Shown here: positions 63,160 through 64,000 of the stretch, piece by piece
How the letters are laid out: each line of letters begins with the position of its first letter
How positions within the stretch are numbered: the stretch's first letter is position 1
From: JALEFZ01 sp039817415
Lineage (GTDB): Bacteria > Bacteroidota > Bacteroidia > J057
Direction: 5' to 3'
NCBI GenBank assembly: GCA_039817415.1
Contig: JBCBVV010000001.1
Coordinates: 186,001 to 250,000 of the forward strand
DNA: 64,000 nt
Notes under the pieces: generated by a model
Databases searched by the model: none
What the model was told of the DNA's origin: nothing
The model's input: the letters and a program-made list of their open reading frames with translations, nothing else
Translations under genes and position numbers: made by a program

Positions 63160-63552
63160 ATGGAGACTACTCATTCAAACATTCGCATACTCATCGTTGA
63201 CGATGAGCCCAATATTGTCCTCGCCATTGAGTTTTTGACCAAACAAGCTGGCTACCAAGTAGAGACCGCTTACAATGGAATGGAAGCTCTTGAAAAAGCA
63301 GCTGAGTTCAAGCCTCACCTTATTCTGTTGGATGTGATGATGCCCAAGATGGATGGCTTTGAGGTCGCACGTACCCTTAGGCAAGATGAAGCCTTCTTCA
63401 ATACGAAAATCATCTTCCTTACCGCCCAAGGAACTTCCAGAGACAAATCCAAAGGATATACTTCTGGAGCCGACATTTATCTAACCAAGCCATTCGACAA
63501 CCAGGAGTTGATGACTCTTATTAACGAAATGACGGAATTTGAACTGAGCTAG
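63160..63552 (+). CDS. Single-domain response regulator
   Basis: A 130-residue receiver domain without an output domain. It has the acidic pair VDDEP (Asp14, Asp15), phosphorylation site Asp58 (LILLDVMMP), the switch Thr in FLTAQG and Lys in YLTKPFDN. The ATG at 63160 follows a possible TTG start at 63154. It lies 258 bp after the kinase gene and is probably its partner. Because CrbR-type partners usually carry a LuxR DNA-binding domain, this stand-alone receiver implies that the signal passes to another protein by phosphorelay or binding. Confidence 0.93.
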   Translation: METTHSNIRILIVDDEPNIVLAIEFLTKQAGYQVETAYNGMEALEKAAEFKPHLILLDVMMPKMDGFEVARTLRQDEAFFNTKIIFLTAQGTSRDKSKGYTSGADIYLTKPFDNQELMTLINEMTEFELS

Positions 63553-63915
63553 TTGGCTCCACTTATGTCTCCTTTTCCCCACCTATAAATTCATCCCCAC
63601 CACTTATCCTACTTGCATAGGTTCATGAGAAGTTTATTGGCTTCTTTACCTTGGATGTGATGCAATAAGCCCAATAGCGGCTGCGTTTCACTTTCCAGTT
63701 CCTTTGGAATCGAAAGAAAGAAACACCAGATTAAAACTTGGTGTTTTTCAGCTAGAAATATTTGCTAGAACTTGACTAGGTTGCTATTATTAGCACTTAT
63801 TACAATCTGGATATTTAATTTTTCGATGTATTTGGTAATTTATCACCTGTACACGAATCACTTCCAAAGGAGATAAGACCAGACAAATTATTAACCTCAT
63901 TTATCTTTTTACCTC
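63553..63915 (+). other. Intergenic region before the right-edge gene
   Basis: This 363-bp gap has one terminator-like hairpin (63721-63748) and AT-rich promoter-like sequence upstream of the lipoprotein gene. Nothing else is evident. Confidence 0.5.
63721..63748 (+). terminator. Terminator-like hairpin after the response regulator
   Basis: An 8-bp AAACACCA/TGGTGTTT stem (63721-63728 with 63739-63746) that continues into T residues. AT-rich ends make it moderately strong. Confidence 0.65.
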
Positions 63916-64000
63916 ATGAAATACCTAATGAACACAGTAAAAGCCATTTTCTTTTTTGCGGTAGCCATCTCCTTGACTTCTTGTAATCCGGAGAGAATCG
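63916..64000 (+). CDS. Start of a lipoprotein gene (cut by the right edge)
   Basis: Only the first 28 codons are visible. The ATG at 63916 begins a lipoprotein signal peptide: a Lys-containing start, hydrophobic core AIFFFAVAISL and lipobox LTSC, then NPERI. The mature protein is anchored in the envelope, but its identity cannot be determined. An in-frame ATG at 63928 is an alternative start. Confidence 0.65.
   Translation, partial: MKYLMNTVKAIFFFAVAISLTSCNPERI

Noticed and set aside
1..64000. CRISPR array, transposon or prophage
   Set aside because: No regular spaced repeats, transposase, integrase or phage structural genes are recognisable on either strand.

Overview
The window is chromosomal DNA of moderate G+C from a member of the Bacteroidota, probably marine and heterotrophic. 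Several things point there: a C-terminal type IX secretion sorting domain on a subtilase, a carboxypeptidase-regulatory/TonB receptor, DUF2490, DUF6134, DUF6624 and DUF4212 proteins, a formylglycine-type sulfatase lipoprotein, weak or absent Shine-Dalgarno sequences, and a promoter of the TTTG / TAnnTTTG type. The proteorhodopsin and DUF4212-symporter modules suggest sunlit water. The exact order (Saprospiria- or Cytophagia-like) cannot be decided from the window. There are no rRNA or canonical tRNA genes, CRISPR arrays, transposases or phage genes. Layout: 1-6.7 kb (minus) holds a truncated secreted subtilase, Sua5/TsaC, RpiA and two tandem paralogous polytopic membrane proteins. 6.8-11.2 kb (minus) is a light module: proteorhodopsin, its own strong terminator, lycopene cyclase, Blh retinal-forming dioxygenase and a DNA photolyase. 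An AT-rich divergent region with matching palindromes separates it from a PPK2 polyphosphate kinase. 13-18 kb has an AraC regulator facing a TonB receptor, and a protein of unknown function. 18-24 kb has a secreted M24 peptidase homologue, a polyamine group (agmatinase, carboxy(nor)spermidine dehydrogenase and decarboxylase) and a twin-arginine pirin. 24-29 kb has a sulfatase lipoprotein, a DUF2490 protein and three GNAT acetyltransferases. 29-34.7 kb has a large secreted protein of unknown function and an operon with two SDR enzymes whose genes overlap by 113 bp. At 34.73-34.88 kb (minus) lies a free-standing transcription unit of about 155 nt with a promoter, a tRNA-like fold lacking an anticodon arm, and a terminator. 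35-47 kb is mixed: an ion channel, methyltransferases, a T9SS subtilase, an MBOAT/SGNH pair, Nudix, DUF6624, a thioesterase, a LolD-like ATPase and DUF429. 47.2-53.4 kb (minus) holds four exported proteins: a TPR-CARDB-caspase, an LPP20/FlgT-like protein, a DUF4384 protein and a transglutaminase-like protein. 53.9-63.6 kb is a short-chain carboxylate module: acetyl/propionyl-CoA synthetase, a porin, DUF4212 plus a VC_2705-type symporter, two tiny membrane proteins, a symporter-fused CrbS-like histidine kinase and a single-domain response regulator. The right edge cuts a new lipoprotein gene. How the parts fit: CrtY makes beta-carotene, Blh cleaves it to retinal and the rhodopsin uses the retinal to pump protons, while the photolyase repairs light damage. 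The polyamine genes fit the aspartate-semialdehyde-dependent route to spermidine. The 54-64 kb genes would sense, import and activate acetate or propionate. The two items most worth experimental follow-up are the tRNA-like RNA and the exported caspase cluster.
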